Assembly (NCBI GenBank): GCA_963834705.1 | Contig: CAWICV010000001.1 | Location: 372,001 to 436,000, forward strand | From: RYN-230 sp963834705 | GTDB lineage: Bacteria > Actinomycetota > Actinomycetes > Streptosporangiales > Streptosporangiaceae | Direction of reading: 5' to 3' | Length of the DNA: 64,000 nt | Part shown: piece by piece, positions 15,034 to 28,569 of the stretch | How positions within the stretch are numbered: position 1 is the first letter of the stretch | Layout: each line of letters opens with the position of its first letter | The notes under the pieces: generated by a model | Databases searched by the model: none | What the model saw: the letters and a program-made list of their open reading frames with translations, nothing else | What the model was told of the DNA's origin: nothing | Translations under genes and position numbers: made by a program

Positions 15034-16446
15034 GTGGTCAGCCAGCCGTATGTGTATCGGCGTGCCGAGCTCGCCGAGCCGGACTGGCGGCGCTTCCCGG
15101 CCTGGTCCGCCGTGCCCGTAGCCGAGTGGGAGTCGGCCCAGTGGCAGCGTGCGCATTGCGTGAAGAACCTCCGCGAGCTGGCCACAGTGCTGGGCCCGGG
15201 GCTGAGCGAGGACTTCCTCGCCGACCTGGAGCGGGACCAGCGGGAACGGGCCACCATGTCGATGCTGGTGCCGCCGCAGATGCTGAACACCATGGCGCCC
15301 CGGCTGGCCCCGGACGAGGCCGGTTTCACCGACGCCTTCTACGCCGACCCGGTACGCCGGTACATGATCCCGGTGTTCAGCGACCGGCGGGCCGACTGGC
15401 CGTCGCATCCGGAGGCGTCCCGCGACTCGCTGCACGAGGCGGAGATGTGGGCGGTGGAGGGGCTCACCCACCGGTACCCGACCAAGGTGCTGGCCGAGGT
15501 GCTGCCCACCTGCCCGCAGTACTGCGGGCACTGCACCCGGATGGACCTGGTCGGCAACCCGACGCCGGTGATCACCAAGCACAAGTTCGGCCTGCGGCCC
15601 ACCGACCGGCTCACCGCCATGATCGACTACCTGCGGGCCACCCCCGGCGTCCGCGACGTGGTGGTATCCGGCGGCGACGTGGCCAACCTGCCCTGGCCCC
15701 GGCTGGAGTCATTCGTCAGCTCACTGCTGGACATCGGCAACATCCGGGACATCCGGCTGGCCACCAAGGCGCTGATGGGGCTGCCGCAGCACTGGCTGGC
15801 CGATGACGTCCGGGCGGGCATGGAGCGGCTGGCGGCCAAGGCCCACGACCGCGGGGTCAGCATCGCGATCCACACCCACGTGAACGCGGCCCAGTCGGTC
15901 ACCCCGCTGGTGGCCCGGGCCGCCCAGGCCATGCTGGACACCGGGATCCGCGACGTGCGCAATCAGGGCGTGCTGCTGCACGGCGTCAACGACACCGCGG
16001 AGGCCCTGCTCGACCTGTGCTTCGTGCTGCTCGATGAGGCCCGGATCATGCCGTACTACTTCTACATGTGTGACATGATCCCGGGCAGCGAGCACTGGCG
16101 GCTGTCCCTGGCCCAGGCCCAGGACCTGCAGCACCAGATCATGGGCTACCTGCCCGGGTTCGCCACCCCGCGGATGATCTGTGACGTGCCGTACGTCGGC
16201 AAGCGCTGGGTGCACCAGGTGTCCCGGTACGACACCGAGCTGGGCATCTCGTACTGGACCAAGAACTACCGGACTTCGGTCGAGGCGGAGGACGGGCTGG
16301 CGCTGAGCCGGGAGTACGCCTACTACGACCCGATCCGCCTGCTGCCCGAGGCGGGCCAGCGGTGGTGGCGGCAGCGGGGCGCCGAACTGGGCCGCCCGCC
16401 CGCGCCGGTGACGGCGGCCGGCTTAGCGGTTATGGCCGCAGGCTGA
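15034..16446 (+). CDS. kamA: Lysine 2,3-aminomutase (radical SAM, PLP)
   Basis: A 470-aa radical SAM enzyme. The [4Fe-4S] motif CxxxCxxC is CPQYCGHCTRMDLV, about residues 165-172. VVVSGGDVANLPWPRLE carries the GGD SAM-binding motif, RNQGVLLHGVNDT the PLP-lysine-proximal region, and MPYYFYMCDMIPGSEHWR the substrate-binding aspartates' region of lysine aminomutases. It isomerises L-lysine to L-beta-lysine, the first step of the pathway whose other enzymes are encoded divergently. It is longer than the clostridial enzyme at both ends. It starts at a GTG. Its 3' end overlaps the P450 pseudogene by 17 bp, convergently. Confidence 0.93.
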   Translation: MVSQPYVYRRAELAEPDWRRFPAWSAVPVAEWESAQWQRAHCVKNLRELATVLGPGLSEDFLADLERDQRERATMSMLVPPQMLNTMAPRLAPDEAGFTDAFYADPVRRYMIPVFSDRRADWPSHPEASRDSLHEAEMWAVEGLTHRYPTKVLAEVLPTCPQYCGHCTRMDLVGNPTPVITKHKFGLRPTDRLTAMIDYLRATPGVRDVVVSGGDVANLPWPRLESFVSSLLDIGNIRDIRLATKALMGLPQHWLADDVRAGMERLAAKAHDRGVSIAIHTHVNAAQSVTPLVARAAQAMLDTGIRDVRNQGVLLHGVNDTAEALLDLCFVLLDEARIMPYYFYMCDMIPGSEHWRLSLAQAQDLQHQIMGYLPGFATPRMICDVPYVGKRWVHQVSRYDTELGISYWTKNYRTSVEAEDGLALSREYAYYDPIRLLPEAGQRWWRQRGAELGRPPAPVTAAGLAVMAAG

Positions 16447-16959
16447 GCGGCAGCGCGGCGAACCCGCTGAGCGTGTTGTTCAGCCGGCGCCGCGGCGGTC
16501 CCGCCGGTGCCAGCTGGCCGGCCCGGCGGGCCAGCGCGGCCAGCAGCACCTCGCCCTCCAGCCGGGCCATGGCCGCCCCCACGCAGGTGTGGATGCCGAA
16601 GCCGAACGCCACGTGCCCGTTGGCCCGGCGGCGCAGGTCGTAGCGGTCCGGCTGGTCCCAGCGGCGCGGGTCGCGGTTGGCCGCGGCCACGAACAGCAGC
16701 ACTTTCTCACCCGCCCCGATGGTCACCCCGCCGACCGTCACCTCCCGGGTGGTGGTGCGGAGCAGTACGTGGCCCAGTCCCGCAGCGCCTCGTGCACCTC
16801 GGCGTACCGGGCCATCGCCCAGATCCCGTACCGCTCCAGCCAGACCACCGGGCCGGCCTCGCGCAGCTCGCCGTGCCAGCGGAACGGGTCGGCCAGGAAC
16901 TCGTCGCTGAACGGGTCCACCGCCGAGACCGGGGCCCGCTCCGTTGCCGTGCCACCCAT
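16430..16959 (-). pseudogene. Cytochrome P450 with large internal deletion and frameshift
   Basis: Two P450 pieces are joined directly. The N-terminal piece (from ATG 16959) reads through AVDPFSDEFLADPFRWHGEL to VHEALRDWATYCSA. In a different frame near 16750-16790 it continues as RTTTREVTVGGVTIGAGEKV and the haem-binding FGFGIHTCVGAAMARLE, ending at 16430. Roughly 230-240 residues, including the B-C loop, I-helix and ExxR, are missing. The Cys ligand loop is intact, but no functional P450 can be made. The reading frame that continues past the break in the C-terminal frame is antisense to the MFS gene region and not coding. I see no redox partner gene nearby. Confidence 0.9.
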
Positions 16960-17028
16960 GGGCACGATGATGCATCGCGGGCCGGGCCGGATCAACGCCC
17001 GGCCGGCACCGCCGGCGCTGGCACGGTG

Positions 17029-18318
17029 CTAACCCGGGGGGACGCCCCCCCGGACCCCCCGGGACCGCTGACTCGGCGGGAAGACGCCTTCGGCGCGCCC
17101 CGCCTCGCCAGCCAGTTCCTCGCGTTCCGAGCGGACCGGGAGCAGAGCCGCGGCGGCCAGCGGGAACAGCACCGCGATGCCGAACGCGGCCGGGTAGCCA
17201 GCCGCACCGATGACCGCGGCCAGCGCCGGAGGGGTGGCCGCGGCCAGCGCATTCTGCCCGGTGTTCTGCACCCCCAGCGCGCGGCCCGCCCAGGACGACC
17301 CGGCGTGCTCGGCCACCGCGGTAAAGGACAGCCCGTTGGTGCTGACCGCGAGGACCACCGCCACCAGCAGCACGCCGGCCGCCCACGGCGCCCGGACCGC
17401 CGCGCCGGCCGCCAGCGCCGCGATGATCAGGGCGATGGCCACGGCCAGCAGCCGCATCGGGCGCAGCCTGCTGCCCACCCGGTCGGACCAGGCTCCGGCG
17501 CCGAGCCGGCTGGCCGCCCCGCAGGCCTGCGCCACCGCGAGCAGCCGGCCCGCCGTGGTGGCGGCCAGGCCGTGCTGGTCGACCAGGAACACCAGGGCGA
17601 ACGTGGCCACCGCGAACTGCGGCACGACGAGCAGCGCGCTGGCCGCGTGGATCCGCCACAGCGCCCGGCCCGGCCTGCCCCGGTACGGCGAGCCGGCCGG
17701 GCGGCCCTGGGCCGGCCGCGGCGGCCGGGCCGGGTCGCGCACCGCCACCGCCACCAGCAGCGCCGCGGCCAGGCAGAACGCGCCCAGGAAGAGCAGGGCC
17801 GCGGCCCGGCTGACCGCTCCCAGGGCCGGCAGCACCAGGGCGGCCACCATAACGCCAAGCGGCTGTGCGCTCTGCCGGATGCCCATGGCCAGCCCGCGCT
17901 GCCGGGCCGGGAACCAGCCCAGGATGAGCCGCCCGCTGGCCGCGTACACGGACGCGCCCGCCGCCCCGGCCAGCGCCAGGCAGGCGCCGAGCGGCGCGGC
18001 CCCACCCGCCGCGCTGGCCGCCAGCAGGATGGCCCCGGCCAGCGCCAGCCCGGCCGCCAGCACCAGCCGCTCACCCCACCGGTCCGCCGCCGCACCCCAG
18101 GCGACCAGGGTGAGCAGCAGCCCGGCGGTGGGGCAGGCGACCAGGATGCTGGCCTGCTCCAGGGACAGCCCTTCGGCCCGGAACGCGGGGATCAGATAGG
18201 CCAGCCCGTACTGGAAAGTGCAGCCCGCGGTCATCGCCAGCATGCCCGCGACCAGCACCACCCAGCGCCGCCCGGCCCAGCCGGCGGTGCTCATATGCTG
18301 ATAATACTTTGTCCACAT
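17029..18318 (-). CDS. Major facilitator superfamily transporter
   Basis: A 429-aa protein with twelve predicted hydrophobic segments. It shows the MFS loop-2 motif as AWGAAADRWGERLVL and an N-terminal MTAGCTFQYGLAYLIPAFRA typical of oxalate/formate- or CynX-like MFS. The likely start is ATG 18318 (GGGGTG just upstream); ATG 18294 is an alternative and longer in-frame starts lie at 18390. The last residues (SRGVRGGVPPG) are encoded by a copy of the 21-bp GC hairpin element, so the native stop was probably displaced. It lies between the lysine cluster and the carboxylase and may import an amino or keto acid, but its substrate is unknown. Confidence 0.82.
   Translation of the reverse strand: MWTKYYQHMSTAGWAGRRWVVLVAGMLAMTAGCTFQYGLAYLIPAFRAEGLSLEQASILVACPTAGLLLTLVAWGAAADRWGERLVLAAGLALAGAILLAASAAGGAAPLGACLALAGAAGASVYAASGRLILGWFPARQRGLAMGIRQSAQPLGVMVAALVLPALGAVSRAAALLFLGAFCLAAALLVAVAVRDPARPPRPAQGRPAGSPYRGRPGRALWRIHAASALLVVPQFAVATFALVFLVDQHGLAATTAGRLLAVAQACGAASRLGAGAWSDRVGSRLRPMRLLAVAIALIIAALAAGAAVRAPWAAGVLLVAVVLAVSTNGLSFTAVAEHAGSSWAGRALGVQNTGQNALAAATPPALAAVIGAAGYPAAFGIAVLFPLAAAALLPVRSEREELAGEAGRAEGVFPPSQRSRGVRGGVPPG
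17033..17053. repeat. GC-hairpin element, copy 4 (3' end of the MFS gene)
   Basis: CCCGGGGGGACG followed by CCCCCCCGG, differing by one base from copy 2. It covers the last codons of the MFS gene, next to its TAG stop at 17029-17031. Confidence 0.75.
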
Positions 18319-18521
18319 AGTGACACCCCGCCTGCCCTCGGCCGCGTCGGCGGCCATCGTGACCTGGATCATCGTTTGGCCGGTTTCCACAAGTTCCGCG
18401 GCCTGGCACTGTCGGCTGCGGCATTCCCCTTCTGGCGGGTATAGGAGAGTGTTCAGTACCTGGTCATGAGTCTGGGCGTAGTGGGTACCCAGCGTGGGGT
18501 CGGCTGTGGGAGGCCTGGTTG

Positions 18522-23999
<5,478 letters not shown>

Positions 24000-24026
24000 C
24001 TGGTGGCTGGCCGGGGCCACGGCGAC

Positions 24027-24581
24027 CTAGTCGCCCTGGGCGGCCTTGGCCACGGCCAGGCCGGTCAGGCCGTAACGGGAGATGTGCTCCGGGTCCTTCG
24101 GGTCGATGGCGCGGATGCCCTGCCTGGCCAGCCGCTCGTTGATCGCGTCCAGATGGTCGCGGACCAGTTCCCGCTCGGCCTCCGTGATCCGGCCCTTGTG
24201 CGGCTCCCCCGCGTGCTCCAGGGTGTCGTAGCTGATGCCGCGCGGCGCGGCGGGCGCGGCGGCCCGGGCGCGCCGGGCCGGCTTGGCCGGACGGGCGGTC
24301 AGCAGCAACTCGCTCATCGGCTTGTCGCTGGCCAGCTTGTCGAACGCGGCCGCGTCCATGGTCACCCGGCGCGGCTCCTCCTCACCGGGCAGGAACAGCT
24401 CCACCACGGCCACCCGGAGCGCCGACTTCTCGATCACGGCCGCCTCGTCGGCCAGCGACTCGATCTCGACCGGCGTGTCACCGAGCTCGGGGTGCTCGTG
24501 GATGACGATGCGGGCGAGCGTGTCATCCCTGGTGATCAGCTCGCCGCTGAGGTCGCTGAACCTGACCGTCTTCTGGCCCAC
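24027..24581 (-). CDS. Conserved actinobacterial protein of unknown function
   Basis: A 184-aa soluble protein starting with the GTG-encoded MGQKTVRFSDLSGELITRDD. The N-terminal half is a predicted beta-rich domain (LARIVIHEHPELGDTPVEIE); an Ala/Arg/Pro linker (about residues 95-112) leads to a helical C-terminal part (ISYDTLEHAGEPHKGRITEA and IDPKDPEHISRYGLTG) that recalls short DNA-associated actinobacterial proteins, but I cannot name a family with confidence. CAGGAGG lies 9 bases before the start. It is tail to tail with the large carboxylase and head to head, across an AT-richer 222-bp gap, with the 3' end of lgt. Confidence 0.6.
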   Translation of the reverse strand: MGQKTVRFSDLSGELITRDDTLARIVIHEHPELGDTPVEIESLADEAAVIEKSALRVAVVELFLPGEEEPRRVTMDAAAFDKLASDKPMSELLLTARPAKPARRARAAAPAAPRGISYDTLEHAGEPHKGRITEAERELVRDHLDAINERLARQGIRAIDPKDPEHISRYGLTGLAVAKAAQGD

Positions 24582-24803
24582 TGGGGTGCCTCCTGCAAGT
24601 CGGTGAACCGGGTGATGAAAAACCAGGGTTCAAGCATGCCAGAAGATCAAACGTAAGTTCGATAGGCACGCCGACATGTAGCCACTTGTCGAACTCGGCA
24701 GCGATGATTCAGCACTGCGGCGCGCGGGCGGCGCACTACATGGATGTTCCTCTGCTGCCGTCTTGACTACAGCAAAGTTTCACAGATGTAGTTTCGGCCT
24801 GAG
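24582..24803. other. 222-bp AT-richer intergenic region
   Basis: This gap between lgt's 3' end and the hypothetical gene's start is lower in GC than its flanks. It carries the promoter region of the 24581 gene (a TTGAAC on the minus strand near 24632 is a -35 candidate). AGTTCGA (24655-24661) and TCGAACT (24689-24695) form a spaced 7-bp inverted repeat. No gene is supportable here. Confidence 0.45.
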
Positions 24804-25838
24804 TCAGCGGGTCGATTCGCTGGATTCTGCTGGGCTGGGCGTGGCGTCGCCCGGTTCGGCCGGGCTCGGCGTGCTGCCGCCCGGCGCGCCCGCGTCCCCC
24901 GGGGCGGCACCGGGCGCGGCACCGGCCGCGTCCCCGGGCCCGGCGGCGCCCGCCCCGTCCGGGCGCTCCCCGTCCGGGCGCTCCTGGTCCGCGCTCTCCC
25001 CGCGGGCGCTGTCCGGCCGCCGGGCCAGCAACTCTTCAGCCGGGCGGCCGCGGCGCTGCGACCGGATGAACCACACCAGACCGGCCACGGTCAGCACGCT
25101 GGCCACGTACATGTTCAGCCGCAGGCCGAGGAAGTGCTCGGACGGGTCCACCCGGAGCGACTCCTCGAAGATGCGGAACGCCGAGTAGCCCGCGACGTAC
25201 AGCGCGAACAGCCCGGGCGGCTTGATCCGGCGGTGGTGGCCGAGCCAGACCAGCAGCGCCGCCCAGGCCAGGTCGAAGATGAACTCGTACAGGAACGTCG
25301 GGTGGAACGTCGTGTACTGGGCGTACCCGGCCGGCCGGAACTGCGGCGAGATCTGCAGCGCCCAGGGCAGCGTGGTCGGGCCGCCGAACAGTTCCTGGTT
25401 GAAGTAGTTGCCGACCCGGCCGATGGCCTGGGCCACCAGCAGCGCCGGGGCGACCGCGTCCATGAACAGGTAGGCGCTGGCCCCGGACCGGCGGACCCGC
25501 CACACGCCGACCACGGCGGCCAGCGCGATGCCGCCCCAGATGCCCAGCCCGCCGTCCCATACCGCAAACACGCCGTACCAGTGGTGCGGGATGTATTTCG
25601 GCGTGGTCAGGTCGAAGTAGATCCGGCCGCCGATGATGCCCGCGGGCACCGCCCAGATGGCCACGTCGCCGACCAGGGCCGTGTCACCGCCGGCCTTCTT
25701 CCAGCGGCGCTGGGTGATGATGATGGCCACGGTGATCCCGATGACGTACATCAGCCCGTAAAAGTGGATATAGGCGGGGCCGATGTGGAACCCGTTGACC
25801 GGCGGGCTCGGGATATAGAGAGGCGAAGCCAAGGCCAT
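24804..25838 (-). CDS. lgt: Prolipoprotein diacylglyceryl transferase
   Basis: A 344-aa membrane enzyme. It starts MALASPLYIPSPPVNGFHIG and has seven hydrophobic helices. It carries the Lgt signature GRVGNYFNQELFGGPT, with HPTFLYEFIFDLAW and the essential-Arg region GLFALYVAGYSAFRIFEESL. It transfers diacylglycerol from phosphatidylglycerol to the lipobox Cys of prolipoproteins; the two ABC binding proteins encoded at 40-43 kb are substrates in kind. The C-terminal 75 residues are an acidic Gly/Pro/Ala-rich tail seen in actinomycete homologues. I chose ATG 25838; the open frame upstream to 26603 is antisense to the O-methyltransferase. Confidence 0.95.
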   Translation of the reverse strand: MALASPLYIPSPPVNGFHIGPAYIHFYGLMYVIGITVAIIITQRRWKKAGGDTALVGDVAIWAVPAGIIGGRIYFDLTTPKYIPHHWYGVFAVWDGGLGIWGGIALAAVVGVWRVRRSGASAYLFMDAVAPALLVAQAIGRVGNYFNQELFGGPTTLPWALQISPQFRPAGYAQYTTFHPTFLYEFIFDLAWAALLVWLGHHRRIKPPGLFALYVAGYSAFRIFEESLRVDPSEHFLGLRLNMYVASVLTVAGLVWFIRSQRRGRPAEELLARRPDSARGESADQERPDGERPDGAGAAGPGDAAGAAPGAAPGDAGAPGGSTPSPAEPGDATPSPAESSESTR

Positions 25839-25925
25839 GCGCCCGAGCGTACCGTGGCTTAGTGCGCGAACCACCCTGGACGGCCGCGGACGTGCCTGAC
25901 CAGGCCGGGCGCTAACGTCGACCGC

Positions 25926-26582
25926 GTGGCTACCGGAACCGAGCATGTCAACAGCCAGGTCCTGGATTACGTGCTGACCCACTCCAGCCCGCCGGACCCG
26001 CTGCTCAGCGAGCTGCGGGCGGAAACGGCCCGGCGTTTCCCGGACCGGGTCACCCTGCAGATCGGCGCCGAGCAGGGCACGTTCATGACGCTGCTGAGCC
26101 GGCTGGCCGCCCCGCGCCGGGCGGTCGAGGTGGGCACGTTCACCGGCTACTCGGCCATCTGCCTGGCCCGCGGCCTGGCCCCGGGCGGCCGCCTGCTGTG
26201 CTGTGACGTGAACGCCGACTGGACCGCGCTGGCCCGCGAGTACTGGGACAAGGCCGGCCTGGGCGGCCAGATCGAGCTGCGGCTCGGGCCGGCCACCGAC
26301 ACGCTGCGCGCGCTGCCCGTGGATGAGCCGATCGACCTGGCCTTCATCGACGCGGACAAGGCCGGCTACCCCAGCTACTGGGCGGAGATCGTGCCGCGGA
26401 CCCGCAGCGGCGGGATCATCCTGGTGGACAACACGCTCCTGCACGGCCGGATCTTCAGCCCCGACCCGGACCCGGACGCCCGGGCCATCCGCGACTTCAA
26501 CGAGCAGGTCATCGCCGACGACCGGGTGGAGCTGGCCATGCTGTCCATCGGCGACGGGGTGATCTTCGCGCGGAAGAGGTGA
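25926..26582 (+). CDS. Class I O-methyltransferase (CCoAOMT/COMT type)
   Basis: A 218-aa SAM-dependent O-methyltransferase. The family signature is complete: RRAVEVGTFTGYSAICLARG (SAM loop), LLCCDVNADWTALAREYW, LAFIDADKAGYPSYW (catalytic Asp and metal site) and GGIILVDNTLLHGRIF. Such enzymes use a divalent metal and methylate catechol-like hydroxyls. It starts at a GTG (25926), divergent from lgt by 87 bp. The substrate is unknown; no biosynthetic genes surround it. Confidence 0.9.
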   Translation: MATGTEHVNSQVLDYVLTHSSPPDPLLSELRAETARRFPDRVTLQIGAEQGTFMTLLSRLAAPRRAVEVGTFTGYSAICLARGLAPGGRLLCCDVNADWTALAREYWDKAGLGGQIELRLGPATDTLRALPVDEPIDLAFIDADKAGYPSYWAEIVPRTRSGGIILVDNTLLHGRIFSPDPDPDARAIRDFNEQVIADDRVELAMLSIGDGVIFARKR

Positions 26583-26646
26583 CGCGGGCAAAGCTATGGT
26601 CACAGGATGCCGATTGGGCGCACAGCTGGCCGGCCGGTCCGCGACA

Positions 26647-27393
26647 ATGACCCCGATGGGTGCCGTTTACCTGCGCGTGCTGGAGGACCTGCGGGACCAG
26701 ATCCGCGGCGGGCTGCTCGCCCCCGGGGACCGCGTCCCATCCCGCAACGCGATCATCGCCAAGTACGGGGTCGGCGAGACCGCGGCCAAGCACGCCCTCC
26801 AGGTGCTGGCGGCCGAAGGGCTGATCGAGGCCCGGGCCGGCTCCGGGTCCTACGTGCGGCGGCGGCCCGCGCCCGCGCACCTGGAGCACGACCGGCCGCA
26901 CTTCCCCGGCTCCCCGTTCGGCCTGGCCTGGCCTGGCCTGGCCGGGGACGGGGACCAGGCGCCGTCGCCCCGGCTGTCCTGGGAGTACCAGTCCGACCGG
27001 GTCATCCCGCCCGGCCCGGTGGCCCGGCGGCTCGGCCTGGCCGACCGGGACCAACCGGTGACCAGGACCAGGTACCTGATGAGCGCGGACGGAGCCCCGG
27101 TGCAGCTGGCCACCAGCTACGAGCCGGACCTGGGCCGCCCGCCCGCCGCCGGCGCCGCGGGCCGCGCGGTCACCGACCGGATGCGGGCCATCGGCATTAC
27201 CGTGGACCAGGTGGTGGAGGAGATCTCGGTGCGGCCCGCGCTGTCCGGTGAGGCGGCCGTGCTCGGCCTCCCGGCAGGCGCCCCGGTGCTGGTCATCGAC
27301 CGGGCGCATCAGGCCGGGCCGCGGACGGTGGAGGCCGGCGAGGTGGTCATCGCGGCCGACCGGTTCCGGCTGCGCTACCGGTTCCCGGCATGA
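26647..27393 (+). CDS. GntR/HutC-family transcriptional regulator
   Basis: A 248-aa regulator: an N-terminal winged helix-turn-helix (YLRVLEDLRDQIRGGLLAPG, DRVPSRNAIIAKYGVGETAA, HALQVLAAEGLIEARAGSGS) and a C-terminal UTRA-type ligand domain (TRTRYLMSADGAPVQLATSY to VLVIDRAHQAGPRTVEAGEV). I prefer ATG 26647 or 26656 over 26596, since the extra residues precede the HTH. It overlaps the following GNAT acetyltransferase by 4 bp, so that enzyme is its likely target or partner. Confidence 0.88.
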   Translation: MTPMGAVYLRVLEDLRDQIRGGLLAPGDRVPSRNAIIAKYGVGETAAKHALQVLAAEGLIEARAGSGSYVRRRPAPAHLEHDRPHFPGSPFGLAWPGLAGDGDQAPSPRLSWEYQSDRVIPPGPVARRLGLADRDQPVTRTRYLMSADGAPVQLATSYEPDLGRPPAAGAAGRAVTDRMRAIGITVDQVVEEISVRPALSGEAAVLGLPAGAPVLVIDRAHQAGPRTVEAGEVVIAADRFRLRYRFPA

Positions 27394-27869
27394 TCCGCCC
27401 GGCCCGGCCGGGCGACATCCCGGCGATCTACCAGCTGATCCGGGACCTGGCCAGCTACGAGAACGCGCTGGCCGAGGTCACCGGCAGCGAGGAGCAGCTG
27501 CGCCGGGCGCTGCTGGCCGAACCGCCCGCAGTGTTCGCGCACGTGGCCGAGCACGACGGCCAGGTGGCCGGGTTCGCCCTGTGGTACCTCAGCTTCTCCA
27601 CCTGGACGGCCAGCCACGGCATCTACCTGGAGGACCTGTACGTCCGGCCGGAGCTGCGCGGGTCCGGCCTGGGCCGGGCCCTGCTGGCCGAGCTGGCCCG
27701 GCTCTGTGTGGCCCGCGGCTACCCGCGGCTGGAGTGGGCCGTGCTGGACTGGAACACCCCGACCCGCGGCTTCTACGCCTCGCTCGGCGCGGCCGAGATG
27801 TCCGAGTGGGTGATCAACCGGCTGTCCGGCCCGGCGCTGCGCGACCTGGCCGCGGCCGGGCCGAGCTGA
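27390..27869 (+). CDS. GNAT N-acetyltransferase (diamine/SSAT-like)
   Basis: A 159-aa GNAT protein. MIRPARPGDIPAIYQLIRDL is followed by VAGFALWYLSFSTWTASHGI, YLEDLYVRPELRGSGLGRAL (acetyl-CoA loop R-G-x-G-x-G/A) and ARGYPRLEWAVLDWNTPTRG, FYASLGA. The YEN and STW...GIYLEDLYV elements are those of spermidine/spermine or thialysine N-acetyltransferases, so a small polyamine or amino acid is the probable substrate. It is coupled to the GntR gene (ATGA) and ends 1 bp from the convergent DUF1269 gene. Confidence 0.86.
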   Translation: MIRPARPGDIPAIYQLIRDLASYENALAEVTGSEEQLRRALLAEPPAVFAHVAEHDGQVAGFALWYLSFSTWTASHGIYLEDLYVRPELRGSGLGRALLAELARLCVARGYPRLEWAVLDWNTPTRGFYASLGAAEMSEWVINRLSGPALRDLAAAGPS

Positions 27870-27870
27870 C

Positions 27871-28416
27871 CTACTGAGAGCTGACCGCCTTGTCCGCCTG
27901 CTTCAGGTCCTCGGCCAGCTGATCGGCGGCCATGTCGGTCTCCTTGGCCAGAACCTTGTTGGCCGCCTTGATGTTCGCCGCGATCTGCTCGGCCAGGTTG
28001 GCCTCGTACACCACGAGCAGCCCGGCGGTGCCATCGTCCAGCGTCTCGCCCAGCTCCTTCAGGTCGCTGCGGCTCATCCCGCCGTGCGCGTGCCCGGTCA
28101 CCGCGCCGATGACGGCGCCGCCGCCCGCGCCGACGGCCAGCGCGCCGAGGATGCCCACCGGCGGGAACAGCGCCGCCGCGACGCCGGCCGCCAGGCCCCA
28201 GCCCAGGCCCACCGCGGCGCCGTGCCGGGTCGGCTGCTCATGCTTCTTGACGATGCTGACCCTGCCGTCGGCGTCCTTGGCGATGACCGTCGCGTCGAAC
28301 TCGTGCGAGGTCTTCACCGCGTAGTACAGCGCCTTGACCGCCTCGTAGTCCTCGACCGCGCTGGGCACGCTGTCGTACGCCGCGGCCAGCACATACAGGG
28401 TGTCTGGTTGCGCCAT
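27871..28416 (-). CDS. DUF1269 glycine-zipper membrane-associated protein
   Basis: A 181-aa protein. The N-terminal ferredoxin-like part has YEAVKALYYAVKTSHEFDAT and GRVSIVKKHEQPTRHGAAVG; the central Gly/Ala-rich hairpin (GLAAGVAAALFPPVGILGAL, AVGAGGGAVIGAVTGHAHGG) could insert into a membrane. The C-terminal half is helical. This is the DUF1269 architecture, often linked to stress. GGGAGG precedes the ATG at 28416. It is encoded on its own and its function is unknown. Confidence 0.85.
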   Translation of the reverse strand: MAQPDTLYVLAAAYDSVPSAVEDYEAVKALYYAVKTSHEFDATVIAKDADGRVSIVKKHEQPTRHGAAVGLGWGLAAGVAAALFPPVGILGALAVGAGGGAVIGAVTGHAHGGMSRSDLKELGETLDDGTAGLLVVYEANLAEQIAANIKAANKVLAKETDMAADQLAEDLKQADKAVSSQ

Positions 28417-28569
28417 CGCTGCCCTCCCTGGAGTTTTCGGCCGACGCTAGGCGGCCGGGCCCCGGGCGTCACCCGCCGGGAGTGAGATCCCGGGCTTGTC
28501 CAGCCGCCCCGGCGGATGGCAGTATCACAGGATGCAATGGTTTGCAAAGGAGCCGGGAAGGGGCTGCGG

